Shown: positions 1-10,024, numbered from the stretch's first letter. The stretch is 42,147 nucleotides of DNA from Propionibacteriaceae bacterium (GCA_003158895.1 PMLO01000024.1:1-42147); one strand, 5' to 3'. Notes: generated by a model from the sequence alone, not told the origin. Program-made: numbers and translations.

Positions 1-3000
1 AAGAAGAGATGAGACCGGGCACGAGACCGTACCCACCTTGGAGTCGCTGACGCCGACGGTCGTCAGCGACACGTTGCCGGTGTTCTTCACGACGAACGAG
101 TACGGAAGGGTGGCGCCTGCCACGCTGCCGCTCAGCGCGCCTGCCGACTTCACCAGCGAGATCGTGGCGGTGCGGGTGATCGTCGTGCTTGTCGAGTCGG
201 TCGCCGTCACAGCCGCGCCGGTCGGCGGCGTGCCGGAGGCGCTCGCGGTGTTGTTCACGACGCCGGCATCCGCGTCCGCCTGGGTGAGCGTGTAGACCTT
301 CGTGCACGTCGTGAACGCACCGGGCAACAAGGTCGTCGGCGCGCAGGTGACCGTACCGACTCGTGCATCCGTCACACCGACCGTGGTGAGCGTGACGTTG
401 CCGGCGTTGGTGACGAGGAAGGTGTACGTGATCGTCGAGCCGGCGGTCATTCCGCTCGGTGTACCGGCCTGCTTGTGCAGCGTGATCGCCGGGACCCTCG
501 CGATACCAGTGTCAGTCGAGTCCGTGGCGGGCGGCACGGTCGTCCCCGACGGCGGCGTGGCGTTGGCAGTCGCCGTGTTCGCGACGTGCCCGGCGTCGAC
601 GTCCGTCTGCGTGATCGGGTACGTCGCCGTACAGGTCGCTGTCGCTCCCGGCGCCAGCGTCGCGGGGCAGGACACCGAGCCGACCTTCGCATCGGACACC
701 GACAGCGACGTCAGCGTGACGTTGCCGGTGTTGTGGAAAACGAACGAGTAGGTGATCGTCGACCCTGAGGTCGTACCGGTGGGGGTACCCGCCTGCTTGT
801 CGAACGTGAAAGCGGGCGTCCGCGTGATGGGTGTGGAGACCGAGGACGTCGCCTGTACCGAGACGTTGGACGGGGACTTCCCGCTGGCTGTGGCGGTGTT
901 GGCCACAGAGCCGGTGTCGACGTCAGCCTGCGTGAGCGTGTACGTCTTCGTACACGTCGTCGTCGCGCCCGGGACGAGAGGGCTCACCGGGCAGCTGACC
1001 GATCCGACCTTCGGATCGGAGACGCCGACGCTCGAGAGCGTCACGTTGCCGGTGTTCTTGACGACGAACGAGTAGGCGATCGTCGAACCCGGGGTGTTAC
1101 CGGTCGGCGTTCCCGCCGTCTTGGTCAGCGTGATCCCCGGTCCGGGCGTCACGGTCGTGTCCACCGAGTCGGACGCTGTGACGGCCGCACCGTTTGGACC
1201 GTAGCCCGTTGCCGTGGCGGTGTTGAGCACGTGGCCTGCGTCGATGTCGGCCTGGGTCAGCGTGTGCGAGCCTGTACACGTCGTCGCTGCACCGACGGCG
1301 AGCGTCGTGGTCGGGCAGCTGAAGCTGGGCACATTGGCATCCAGCAGCCAGATGCCGTTCAGCGTCACGTTGCCGGTGTTGCTGATGACGAACGAGTAGC
1401 TGATAGTGCTGCCGGCCGTCTGCCCCGACATGCCGCCGTACTGCTTGTCGAGCGAGATCGCCGGGTTGCGCGCCAGCGTCGTTGTGGTCGACCCGTTGGC
1501 GGTCGGAGCCCCCATGCCGTTCGGCGGCGTACCGGTCACGGTCGCCTGGTTCGTCACGGTGCCCGCGTCGATCTCGGCCTGGGTGATCGTGTGCGATCCC
1601 GTACAGGTCGTGCTGGCACCGGGCAGCAGCGTGGTGGTCGGGCAGGTGTAGCTCGTCACCTTGGCGTCCGCGATCACGATGCCGGTCAGCGTGACGTTGC
1701 CGGTGTTGGTGACGAGGAACGAGTACGCCAGGGTCGATCCCGCGGTCGTACCGGACGGCGTGCCCGCGCTCTTGGCCAGCGTCATCGTTGCGGTACGAGA
1801 GGTGTAGATCGTGGCGGAGCTCGTCGACGTGACATTCACCGAGGCCGGGGAGGTGCCCGCGGCCGTCGCGGTGTTGACGAGCGTGCCGGCATCCACATTG
1901 GCCTGGGTGAGCGTGTACGACTTCGTGCAGGTCATCGAGACGCCCGGGTCGAGGGTCGTCGCCGGGCAGGTGACTGTACCGACCGTCGGGTCGCTCACGC
2001 CCACCGACGTCAGCGGCAGGTTGCCGTTGTTCAGCACGACGAACGTGTACGTCACGGTCGAGCCCGCGGTGTTGCCGGTCGGGGTGCCGGCGGTCTTCGC
2101 GAGGGCGATCTTCGGGTTGGCCGGGATCGTGACGGTGTTCGTGTCGCTCGCCGTCAACGCGGCGCCCGTCGGCGGGTTCGCCGTGACGCCTGCGGTGTTC
2201 ACCACCGAGCCGCTTGTCACGTCGGCCTGCGTCAGCGTGTACGTGGCGGTACAGGTGGTGTTGGCCCCGACGGCCAAGGTGGTCACCGGGCAGGAGATCC
2301 CCGTGACCTTGGGGTCGGTCACGACGATGCCCGACAATGACGTCTGGCCGTTGTTGGTGACCACGAACGAGTACGGGATCTGGTCGCCGGCATCCGGGCC
2401 GTTTCCGTCCAGGTCGATGATCGCGCCCGCCTGCTTGTCGAACGTGAGGCCGGGCTTGGCGTTGGTGTAGGCGCACGTGATGACCGCGCCGGGGACGACC
2501 GCGCTTGCCGGGATCGTGTACGTGGCGCCGGACGCGCTGCCGACTGTCCCGCTCGCGTTCGTACACGTCGCAGTAGTCACCGACCAGCCGCTCAGCGCGG
2601 CTTCCGTGATCGTCACTGGTGTCCCGACCGTGGTGGCCGTGTACGCCTGAGTGCCGGTGGTGGTCGTGTCGCCGTCGACCTGTACGGCGGTACCGGCAAC
2701 CGTCGTTGTCACCGTGCCCGTAGCCTGGGAGGTGTTGGTCAGTGTGTACGTGAACGGTCCACCCACAGCGCCGGTCGTGGTCTTGGTAAGGGTGATCTGC
2801 GGCCTGGCCAGCATCGAGATCGGGTAGTCCTCGACCTCGCCGGAATCGGCCAGCCCGGTCGGCGACTGCACCTGCGCCGCGGTGTAACCGAGCCGGAACC
2901 GGGCATTGCTCGAGCCGATGCTGACGTCGCTGGGAACCGTCCACGTCAATGTCGCGGAGGTGGCTCCGGCGGCGGGCGTTGCGCACTGCCGCTCCGTGGC

Positions 3001-4095
3001 GCTGTCGAACGTGCCGTTGCGGTTGAAGTCGATCCAGCCGCACAGGGTCGCCGACTTGCTGAGGCCTGCGATCGGGACGGTCAGGCTGTAGGACGCCCCG
3101 GGCTGAGCGACGACGTTGGGCACCGAGCTGAACGCGTCCTCGCCGACATCGCCATTCGCCGCCGCGGACGCCCACGGAGCTGTCGTGGAGTTCCGGACGG
3201 TGGTGTTGTCTTCGTCGGACGTCGCGCCGAGCGTCAGGTTGCTCAGCACGTGGGCCGGAGCCTGCGAGCCGTTGTACGAGGTCGGCCCGTCCGAGTAGTC
3301 CTGCGGCAACGTGACGGTCATGTCGAAGGCGTCGGCCGCGGCGGTCCCGAGGTAGGACCCGGTCGTGTTCGGGTTCGGGTTCGTGGAGAGGATGACACCC
3401 GTATTGAAGGTGAGGGTCGATACCACTCCGTTGACCCGCACGCTCCCGCAGACGGCCGGAGCGGCCGCGTCGTACGTCAACGTGGTGCTCTTCGTCGTGC
3501 AGTCGTAGGACGTGTCGTCGGTGATGGCCGTGATCCGCGTGCCGGAGGTCACCTGCAGGTTGCCGGTCGCCGTGAGGGCCGTCATGGTGAGCCCGGCGGT
3601 CGCCAGGTCCAGGAAGGCGTGAAGATCTGTCTGCCGCGTCCCGAGCGCCGTGCCGGCCCCGAGTCCCGCCAGCTGGAGGACGGGATTGCGGACGGGCTGG
3701 CTGAAGGCGATGGTGATCGTGCCCAGACCCGTACAGGTCCCGGGGTTGGTGGCACAGGAGTTGGCGGCGACCTGGATGTTCAAAGCTGTGTCGCCGGTGA
3801 GCATCGTGGAGGGCGAGAAGAACGCGGAGTTCCATCCCCGGCTCCCCAGAGTGGCTGTCCCTGACAACGTCGTCAAGCCCGAGACTGTGACGACCGCGGA
3901 TGTGCCCGAGGCGGTCGTGAGTGTGCTGGTCGTGGCGGTCGTCCCGGTCCACCCGGTGACGAGGTCGTACGCGGCTGCCTTCGGACTGGCTCCGAACGTG
4001 AGGACGCTGATGAAGAGAATGAGCGCGGACAGCCAGGTCAGGGCACGAAAAGGCAGCGCCCACGTGGTGCGCGCACGCCACAACGGTGCAGACAC
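1..4095 (-). CDS. Large secreted surface protein: signal peptide, GEVED domain, tandem DUF11 repeats (C-terminus runs off window)
   Basis: Minus-frame translation from GTG at 4095: MSAPLWRARTTWALPFRALTWLSALILFISVLTFGASPKAAAYDL..., ...LCGWIDFNRNGTFDS...GLADSGEVEDYPI..., then at least 8 repeats like ISYSFVISNTGNVTLNGI...SCPTTTLAVGAATTCTGSHTLTQADIDAGHVLNTATATG about every 324-327 bp. SD-like AAGGGA upstream. Frame stays open in the stretches translated. Confidence 0.9.
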   Translation of the reverse strand, partial: MSAPLWRARTTWALPFRALTWLSALILFISVLTFGASPKAAAYDLVTGWTGTTATTSTLTTASGTSAVVTVSGLTTLSGTATLGSRGWNSAFFSPSTMLTGDTALNIQVAANSCATNPGTCTGLGTITIAFSQPVRNPVLQLAGLGAGTALGTRQTDLHAFLDLATAGLTMTALTATGNLQVTSGTRITAITDDTSYDCTTKSTTLTYDAAAPAVCGSVRVNGVVSTLTFNTGVILSTNPNPNTTGSYLGTAAADAFDMTVTLPQDYSDGPTSYNGSQAPAHVLSNLTLGATSDEDNTTVRNSTTAPWASAAANGDVGEDAFSSVPNVVAQPGASYSLTVPIAGLSKSATLCGWIDFNRNGTFDSATERQCATPAAGATSATLTWTVPSDVSIGSSNARFRLGYTAAQVQSPTGLADSGEVEDYPISMLARPQITLTKTTTGAVGGPFTYTLTNTSQATGTVTTTVAGTAVQVDGDTTTTGTQAYTATTVGTPVTITEAALSGWSVTTATCTNASGTVGSASGATYTIPASAVVPGAVITCAYTNAKPGLTFDKQAGAIIDLDGNGPDAGDQIPYSFVVTNNGQTSLSGIVVTDPKVTGISCPVTTLAVGANTTCTATYTLTQADVTSGSVVNTAGVTANPPTGAALTASDTNTVTIPANPKIALAKTAGTPTGNTAGSTVTYTFVVLNNGNLPLTSVGVSDPTVGTVTCPATTLDPGVSMTCTKSYTLTQANVDAGTLVNTATAAGTSPASVNVTSTSSATIYTSRTATMTLAKSAGTPSGTTAGSTLAYSFLVTNTGNVTLTGIVIADAKVTSYTCPTTTLLPGASTTCTGSHTITQAEIDAGTVTNQATVTGTPPNGMGAPTANGSTTTTLARNPAISLDKQYGGMSGQTAGSTISYSFVISNTGNVTLNGIWLLDANVPSFSCPTTTLAVGAATTCTGSHTLTQADIDAGHVLNTATATGYGPNGAAVTASDSVDTTVTPGPGITLTKTAGTPTGNTPGSTIAYSFVVKNTGNVTLSSVGVSDPKVGSVSCPVSPLVPGATTTCTKTYTLTQADVDTGSVANTATASGKSPSNVSVQATSSVSTPITRTPAFTFDKQAGTPTGTTSGSTITYSFVFHNTGNVTLTSLSVSDAKVGSVSCPATLAPGATATCTATYPITQTDVDAGHVANTATANATPPSGTTVPPATDSTDTGIARVPAITLHKQAGTPSGMTAGSTITYTFLVTNAGNVTLTTVGVTDARVGTVTCAPTTLLPGAFTTCTKVYTLTQADADAGVVNNTASASGTPPTGAAVTATDSTSTTITRTATISLVKSAGALSGSVAGATLPYSFVVKNTGNVSLTTVGVSDSKVGTVSCPVSSLL

Positions 4096-4226
4096 TGCTG
4101 TCCCTTCACACCACGCCGGAGCAACCGGAGCAGAGCGATCGTCCCCCCGGGCACCTACTTGTACCCCGCGATCAGCAGATAACCTAGACCAAACTTCAGG
4201 TCCACCAGTTCAAAATGTGAGTGTTT

Positions 4227-4754
4227 TCACGTCGTGTCGTTTGTCACCCTGACAAGGGGTTGCGCTGGAATTGTCGAGACCCGCCAGCTCTCGGGCTGTC
4301 CGTCGCGGTAGGGCATGACGCCATGGAACTGAGCCACCGTCTCGTCGAACACCAGGGGCAGAAAGAAGCGGTCCCCGGGCCACAGCTCGAGGTCGAAGTC
4401 GAGGAGTCGCGTTCGGGGGATCCACTCGAGGGTTCCCTCGTGGTTCTCGAAGCTCAGGTCACCGGTCCACGAGTCCGCGACGAAGATGAACCCGAACCAG
4501 TCCTCGCCGTCCGCACCGAATCCGGGCCAGGAGATCGTGCCGCGTAGGCGCGGCGCATCGAGAACGATCCCGGCCTCCTCGCGTACCTCCCGGACGACCG
4601 ATGCCACGACGTCCTCATCCGGCTCGACCTTGCCACCGAGGCCGTTGTACTTGCCGAGGTGCAGGTCGTCGGGTCGGCCCTCGCGGTGGATCATGAGCAC
4701 GCGATCGCCCTCGAGGACATAGCAGAGCGTGCCGAGGATCGGCGTGTACGGCAT
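4227..4754 (-). CDS. Nudix hydrolase (8-oxo-dGTP diphosphatase-like)
   Basis: Start [17 protein letters not shown]; Nudix box GGKVEPDEDVVASVVREVREEAGI. ATG overlaps the tsaD stop (TGATG). Confidence 0.92.
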   Translation of the reverse strand: MPYTPILGTLCYVLEGDRVLMIHREGRPDDLHLGKYNGLGGKVEPDEDVVASVVREVREEAGIVLDAPRLRGTISWPGFGADGEDWFGFIFVADSWTGDLSFENHEGTLEWIPRTRLLDFDLELWPGDRFFLPLVFDETVAQFHGVMPYRDGQPESWRVSTIPAQPLVRVTNDTT

Positions 4755-5797
4755 CAGACGACGATGGTCGACACCGGAAGGCCCGAGTCGACGCCGATGT
4801 CCAGGGACGACGGCCGTACGCCGGCGACCATCGCCGCACCACCGACGACCGCAATCATCGCGCCGTTGTCCGTACACAGTCCTGGTCGCGGACGACGCAA
4901 CCGGATCCCGGCAGCGGTTGCACGCTCCTCAAGCAGCGATCGCAACCGGAAGTTGGCGGCAACCCCGCCACCGATCAGCAGATCGTCGATCCCCTCGGCT
5001 TCGCACGCGGCGATCGCTTTCGCGGTCAGCACGTCGCAGACGGCTTCCTGGAACGAGGCCGCGACATCATTGACGGAGAAGTCCTCGCCGTCGCGCCGCC
5101 GCGTCTCGACCCAGCGCGCCACGGCGGTCTTCAGGCCCGAGAAGGAGAAGTCGAAGCGGTGCTTCGCGAGGTCCTTTGTCGCGGTGAGCCCACGCGGGAA
5201 CGCGATCGCCCTCGGGTTGCCGACCTGAGCGGCCTTGTCGATGACGGGGCCACCGGGGTAGGGAAGTCCGAGCAGGCGCGCGACCTTGTCGTACGCCTCC
5301 CCCGCCGCGTCGTCGATCGTCGACCCCAGCTCGCGCACGCTGGTGGCGATGTTGTCCACGCGTAGCAACGACGAGTGGCCGCCGGACACGAGCAGCGCGA
5401 TCGCGGGGCTGGGCAAAGGCCCGTGGTCGAGCACGTCGACGGCGACGTGGCCGATGAGGTGGTTCACGCCGTACAGCGGCTTGTTGAGTGCGACGGCCAA
5501 CGCCTTCGCGGTGGCGACGCCGACAACGAGTGCGGAGACCAGGCCTGGCCCAGCCGTCACGGCGATCGCGTCGACCTCGCTGAGGTCGACGCCGGCGTCC
5601 TCGCACGCGCGCTCGAGTGTCGGAAGCATGGCTTCGAGATGGGCGCGAGACGCGACCTCGGGCACGACGCCGCCGAAGCGGGCGTGGAGGTCCACCGACG
5701 ACGCCACCTGGTTGGCGAGCAGCTCGGTCCCGCGGACCAGCCCAACGCCGGTCTCGTCGCAGCTCGACTCGATGCCGAGCACCAGCGGAGCGGTCAT
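4754..5797 (-). CDS. tsaD: tRNA N6-adenosine threonylcarbamoyltransferase TsaD
   Basis: [21 protein letters not shown]..., [33 protein letters not shown] overlap with rimI. Confidence 0.97.
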   Translation of the reverse strand: MTAPLVLGIESSCDETGVGLVRGTELLANQVASSVDLHARFGGVVPEVASRAHLEAMLPTLERACEDAGVDLSEVDAIAVTAGPGLVSALVVGVATAKALAVALNKPLYGVNHLIGHVAVDVLDHGPLPSPAIALLVSGGHSSLLRVDNIATSVRELGSTIDDAAGEAYDKVARLLGLPYPGGPVIDKAAQVGNPRAIAFPRGLTATKDLAKHRFDFSFSGLKTAVARWVETRRRDGEDFSVNDVAASFQEAVCDVLTAKAIAACEAEGIDDLLIGGGVAANFRLRSLLEERATAAGIRLRRPRPGLCTDNGAMIAVVGGAAMVAGVRPSSLDIGVDSGLPVSTIVV

Positions 5798-6276
5798 GAC
5801 GCCACCTCGAGCGGGGATCCGGGTGAGTACGAGAGGGCCTCGATCGGGAGCTCCATCACCAGGGCGTGGAGTCCGGTCCCGTAGTAGTCGCGGCGCCGGT
5901 CGATGGGTGAGAAGCCGAGTCGCGTGTACACGGCGTGTGCCGGCGCGTTGTCCTCCTCCACCTCGAGAAGGATCCGTACGGCTCCAGACGCCTGGGCCAT
6001 GAGGATGCTCGCGATGAGCAGCTTGCGGGCGATGCCCTGCCCGCGGCGCTCGGGCGCGACCACGACGCGGAGGAGGTCGCCGAAGTCCTCGATGAGGTGG
6101 AGCGTCGCCACGGCGACGAGCCGGTCGTCGGCATCGCGGTACGCGAGCACCTGTCGGTCGGACGCGGTCAACTCCCCGGCCCACGAGTCGCGCGACCAGC
6201 CGGCGTGGTCGAAACCGGTGGCCTCGAGGTCCATGATCGCGTCCAGGTCGTCGAGCCGGGCACGGGAGACGATCAT
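5794..6276 (-). CDS. rimI: Ribosomal protein S18-alanine N-acetyltransferase RimI
   Basis: GNAT motif [16 protein letters not shown]; located between tsaB and tsaD; ATGA overlap with tsaB. Confidence 0.93.
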   Translation of the reverse strand: MIVSRARLDDLDAIMDLEATGFDHAGWSRDSWAGELTASDRQVLAYRDADDRLVAVATLHLIEDFGDLLRVVVAPERRGQGIARKLLIASILMAQASGAVRILLEVEEDNAPAHAVYTRLGFSPIDRRRDYYGTGLHALVMELPIEALSYSPGSPLEVAS

Positions 6277-6926
6277 GATGGCCTCCCGGTGAGCACGGTC
6301 TTGATCGACGTGGAGACCTGTGCGTCGGGACGTCGTAGGTACAGAGGTTCGGTCCCGAGGTCGGCGAGCCGCGTCGGGGCGACGGCGATCGCACCGGGGT
6401 CGAGCGCGACGACGACCCGCTCCCCCGCCAGCTCGTACAGATCTGCAGCCGGTCCGACGATCAGGCCCGTCGGTACGTCGCAGGGCAGCGTCACGTTCGG
6501 CCCGTCGAGCCGCTTGCCACTCGGCTCGTACGTGGCCCAGTACAGCTCTTTGCGCCGCGCGTCGCTGATGACGGTGAAGCCGCGTGAAGGGTGCGTCGCC
6601 GCGAAGGTGAGCGCGACGATGTCGAGGCTGCACACGCCGCGTACAGGCACGTCGAGCACGTACGCAAGAGTCTGCGCGGTCACGATGCCCACCCGCAGGC
6701 CGGTGAACGGTCCGGGCCCGATCCCCACGACGATGCCGGCCAGGTCGGCCAGGACGTGTCCAGACGCGGCCATGACCTCGCTCACGAGCGGCATGAGCTG
6801 CTCGACATGGACGTTCGTGGCGGTCACCGCGCGTGAGGCCAGCACGTGCCCTGGCCGGGCGAGAGCGGCGGTGACACTGGTCGACGTGTCGATGCCCAGC
6901 CACAGGCCGCTGTCGGATTCACTCAT
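6273..6926 (-). CDS. tsaB: tRNA threonylcarbamoyladenosine biosynthesis protein TsaB
   Basis: [13 protein letters not shown]..., [35 protein letters not shown]. Confidence 0.95.
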   Translation of the reverse strand: MSESDSGLWLGIDTSTSVTAALARPGHVLASRAVTATNVHVEQLMPLVSEVMAASGHVLADLAGIVVGIGPGPFTGLRVGIVTAQTLAYVLDVPVRGVCSLDIVALTFAATHPSRGFTVISDARRKELYWATYEPSGKRLDGPNVTLPCDVPTGLIVGPAADLYELAGERVVVALDPGAIAVAPTRLADLGTEPLYLRRPDAQVSTSIKTVLTGRPS

Positions 6927-7006
6927 CGATCCCCCGCTCGCACTCAGTCATCGATCCCCCCGCTCGCCGCGGCGGCCGGAGCTCGCTGCGCTCGCACTCA
7001 GTCATC
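6923..7006. repeat. Short direct repeats in the tsaE-tsaB gap
   Basis: CGCTCGCACTCAGTCATC at 6935-6952 and 6989-7006; TCATCGATCCCCC(C)GCTCGC at 6923-6941 and 6949-6968. Confidence 0.8.
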
Positions 7007-7495
7007 CAGCTCCTCGGGAGTCGCGTCGACGGCGAGGTCGATCCCAGCCCAACGGGACCCGATGCCGATCAACGTCACCGTACGTGTCTCGTCCTCGGGG
7101 TTGCTCGAGCGCTCGATGACCACGTCCAGGCGGGCGTCGCTGAGCTGCTCGGCCTTGCCCTGGCCCCACTCGACCACCGTCACCGAGTCGGCGAGCGAGG
7201 CATCGAGGTCGAGGTCTTCGACCTCGGCGAGATCGGCGAGCCGGAACGCATCGACGTGCACGAGTGTGGGGCCGCCACTGCGCGAGCGGTGGACCCGTGA
7301 CAGCACGAAGGTCGGCGAGATCACGGCGCCCTGGACGTCGAGCCCGGCACCGATGCCCTGGGTGAGCGCGGTCTTGCCGGCGCCCAGCTCACCGCACGCG
7401 AGTACGAGGTCGCCCGGTTGGAGCAGCGTGGCGAGACGTCTGCCGAGAGCATGCATGCTCTCGGCAGTCGGTACGACGATGACGCTTGGCTCCAC
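6998..7495 (-). CDS. tsaE: tRNA threonylcarbamoyladenosine biosynthesis ATPase TsaE
   Basis: P-loop GELGAGKTALTQGIGAGL, SPTFVL, HVDAFRL, VVEWGQG. Confidence 0.95.
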   Translation of the reverse strand: MEPSVIVVPTAESMHALGRRLATLLQPGDLVLACGELGAGKTALTQGIGAGLDVQGAVISPTFVLSRVHRSRSGGPTLVHVDAFRLADLAEVEDLDLDASLADSVTVVEWGQGKAEQLSDARLDVVIERSSNPEDETRTVTLIGIGSRWAGIDLAVDATPEELDD

Positions 7496-7525
7496 TCAGA
7501 CCTCCCTCAACGGACGGCCAACATG

Positions 7526-10024
7526 CTACGACCTGCGCTGCCATCCACCCTGCCGGGGCGAGCGCGGTCCGGAACGCGGACGGCGGTGGAGTACCGGCGG
7601 CGCAACGATCGCTGCGTACTGCGCCTCCGACACGACCTCGCCCGGATCGCCGGCGCCGGCGATGTCGGTCACGCGGGGGTCGTCGGGCGTCATCTCGACG
7701 AAGTCCGCCTTCACACCCGCCTGCTGGGCGAGCATCGCGACCTGACGGCGCTGGTGGCGCAGCAGGAGGCTGACGACGACGCCGTCCTCGCCGGCCCTGG
7801 CCGTACGGCCGGAGCGGTGCAGGTAGTCCTTGCCGTTGGCTGGCGGGTCGATCTGGAGCACGAGCGTCACGTCGTCGACGTGGATGCCGCGGGCGGCGAC
7901 GTCCGTCGCCACGAGCACCGGGAGACGCCCGTCCTTGAACGCCGCGAGCACCCGGGCGCGGGCGCCCTGGGTGAGGCCGCCGTGCAGGGCGCCGGCGAGG
8001 ACGCCCGACTCCCGGAACCGCTCGGCGATCCGCTCGGCGCCTTGCTGCGTACGAGCGAAGACGAGCGTACGGCCGCCGCGGCTGGCCACCCGGTTCGACA
8101 TGTCGTTCTTGTGGTGCGGCGCGACGAGCCAGAACTCGTGACGCATCGTGGAGATCGATGCCTGGTCAGAGTCGACCTCGTGGTGGACCGGGTCGTGCAT
8201 GTAGCGCTTGACGAGGTTGTCGACCGCACCGTCGAGTGTCGCCGAGAACAGCAGTCGCTGTCCGTCCGCGGGGGTCTCGTCGACGATGCGGGTGACGGCC
8301 GGCCAGAAGCCGAGGTCGGCCATGTGGTCGGCCTCGTCGAGGACTGTGACCTCGACGTTCGCGAGCGACGCGGCGCCCTGGTCGAGGAGGTCAACGAGGC
8401 GGCCCGGTGTGGCGACCACGACATCGACGCCACGCTCGAATGCGCGCAGCTGCGGTCCGTACGGCATGCCGCCGGCGACCAGCGTCACGTCCAGGCCGGT
8501 GGCCCGAGCGAGTGGTGCGAGCACGTCGGCGACCTGCATCGCGAGCTCACGGGTCGGCACGAGCACCAGGCCGCGGACCCCCATTCCACGCTTGGTCGAG
8601 AGCCGGGTGAGCATCGGCAGACCGAACCCGAGCGTCTTGCCGGATCCGGTACGACCCCGGCCGAGCACATCCTTGCCCTCGAGCGCGTCGGGGATGGTGG
8701 CGGCCTGGATCGGGAACGGCTCGGTGATGCCCATGCCGTTGAGCACGGCGGTCAACTCTGACGGTACGCCGAGGTCGGCGAAGCCGGTCCCCGTCGCCGC
8801 AACGGCTTTCACCTCAGGAGCTGTCCACTCCATCTGGTCGGCGTTGGGCTCGTTGTTGCCCTGCCTGCCGGCCCCATGGCCATGATCGGCGACCGATCGA
8901 GCGCGGTCCATGCCAGGCCTGCGGTCCTCCCACGGGCGGTCCGGACGCTGCGGCCGGTCGCGCCGGGAGTCATCGCTGCGGTAGCGGGGGCGGTCGTTGC
9001 TGGAGCTCGGACGGTCGTTGCTGGAGCTCGGACGGTCGTTGCTGTAGCTCGGACGATCGTTGGTGCCGTAACGCGGACGGTCGCCCGTCGCGGGGCGGTC
9101 ACTGTGCTCTGATCCGCGCCAGGGCGGCGTACCGGTCTGGGGCCGGTCGTCGCTGCGGCGCGGAGCCGAGCTCTCACGGCTGTCGCGGGCGTCGGCCCAG
9201 CGACCCGAGGAGCCGACCTGGTCGCGGCGTGCGTTCTCGTCCGACCAGTTGCGGGACTTGTTGTCGCGCCCGGCCTGCCAGCGGCTGTTCGGCAGCTCGC
9301 GGGCGCGGCCCGAGTCGGCGCGGTCGCGGTTATCGGAGCGGTTGTCGGTGCGGTTCTCGTAGCGCGGGCGGTCGTCCGTACGACCCGTGCTCGAGCGGTC
9401 GCCGTAGCGAGGACGATCATCCGTACGGCCGTTGCTGGTGCTGCTCGACCCATATCGCGGGCGGTCCTCGGTACGGCCGCTGCTCGAACGATCCCCGTAG
9501 CGAGGACGGTCATCCGTACGGCCGGTAGCGGGACGGTCGTAGCGGGGGCGGTCGTCCGCACGGGGAGCGCTGGAGCGGTCGCCGTAGCGGGGGCGGTCCT
9601 GGCGGTCGTCGGTACGCGGGGCGCTGGACCGATCTCCATAGCGAGGGCGGTCATCGCTGCCTGCGGTCGCCGGCCGGTCGCCGTAGCGGGGGCGGTCATC
9701 GCTGCCTGCGGTCGCCGGCCGGTCGCCGTAGCGGGGGCGGTCCTGGCGGTCGTTGGTACGCGGGGCGCTCGAGCGATCTGCGTAGCGAGGGCGATCCGGG
9801 CGCTCAGTGGAAGGGCCGCGGTCGTTGCGGTCGGCGAAGCTGTTGCGGTCGGTGGTGCGTCCGTTCACCGGCCGGTACTCGCTACGTCCCGTACCCTCAC
9901 GACGGTCGCTCCCCCGCCCGGCGCCGGACGTGGGCCGTGGAGCGCTCGTACGCATCTTCTTCTGGGAGGCCGTCCAGCGCTGCTTGGGACCTTTGGACGC
10001 GCGGCGAGAAACAGACTCGGCCAT
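7526..10024 (-). CDS. DEAD-box RNA helicase with long repetitive Arg/Asp/Tyr-rich N-terminal extension
   Basis: Helicase motifs FPIQAATIPDALEGKDVLGRGRTGSGKT, PTREL, VLDEADHMADLGF, SATL, HRSGRTARAG; N-terminal part made of RPRYGDR-type repeats. Confidence 0.95.
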   Translation of the reverse strand: MAESVSRRASKGPKQRWTASQKKMRTSAPRPTSGAGRGSDRREGTGRSEYRPVNGRTTDRNSFADRNDRGPSTERPDRPRYADRSSAPRTNDRQDRPRYGDRPATAGSDDRPRYGDRPATAGSDDRPRYGDRSSAPRTDDRQDRPRYGDRSSAPRADDRPRYDRPATGRTDDRPRYGDRSSSGRTEDRPRYGSSSTSNGRTDDRPRYGDRSSTGRTDDRPRYENRTDNRSDNRDRADSGRARELPNSRWQAGRDNKSRNWSDENARRDQVGSSGRWADARDSRESSAPRRSDDRPQTGTPPWRGSEHSDRPATGDRPRYGTNDRPSYSNDRPSSSNDRPSSSNDRPRYRSDDSRRDRPQRPDRPWEDRRPGMDRARSVADHGHGAGRQGNNEPNADQMEWTAPEVKAVAATGTGFADLGVPSELTAVLNGMGITEPFPIQAATIPDALEGKDVLGRGRTGSGKTLGFGLPMLTRLSTKRGMGVRGLVLVPTRELAMQVADVLAPLARATGLDVTLVAGGMPYGPQLRAFERGVDVVVATPGRLVDLLDQGAASLANVEVTVLDEADHMADLGFWPAVTRIVDETPADGQRLLFSATLDGAVDNLVKRYMHDPVHHEVDSDQASISTMRHEFWLVAPHHKNDMSNRVASRGGRTLVFARTQQGAERIAERFRESGVLAGALHGGLTQGARARVLAAFKDGRLPVLVATDVAARGIHVDDVTLVLQIDPPANGKDYLHRSGRTARAGEDGVVVSLLLRHQRRQVAMLAQQAGVKADFVEMTPDDPRVTDIAGAGDPGEVVSEAQYAAIVAPPVLHRRPRSGPRSPRQGGWQRRS
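8990..9790 (-). repeat. Degenerate coding repeat (about 45-bp units, RPRYGDRxxxxxxDD)
   Basis: Repeated DDRPRYGDRPATAGS, DDRPRYGDRSSAPRT and SNDRPSS units; two adjacent near-identical copies near 9650-9740. Confidence 0.88.

Noticed and set aside
38-2470. Series of plus-strand Val/Thr/Pro-rich ORFs that look repetitive
   Set aside because: Antisense readings of the DUF11 repeats, a product of GC-biased codons.
1097-4081. 994-aa minus-strand ORF
   Set aside because: Shadow frame of the GEVED/DUF11 gene: His/Arg/Asp-rich low-information sequence, while the adjacent minus frame gives clear DUF11 repeats.
4096-4200. Possible c-di-GMP (GEMM) riboswitch upstream of the surface protein
   Set aside because: Only loose similarity (GGTGGAC..., GCGGGGTAC); the diagnostic conserved core is not present by eye.
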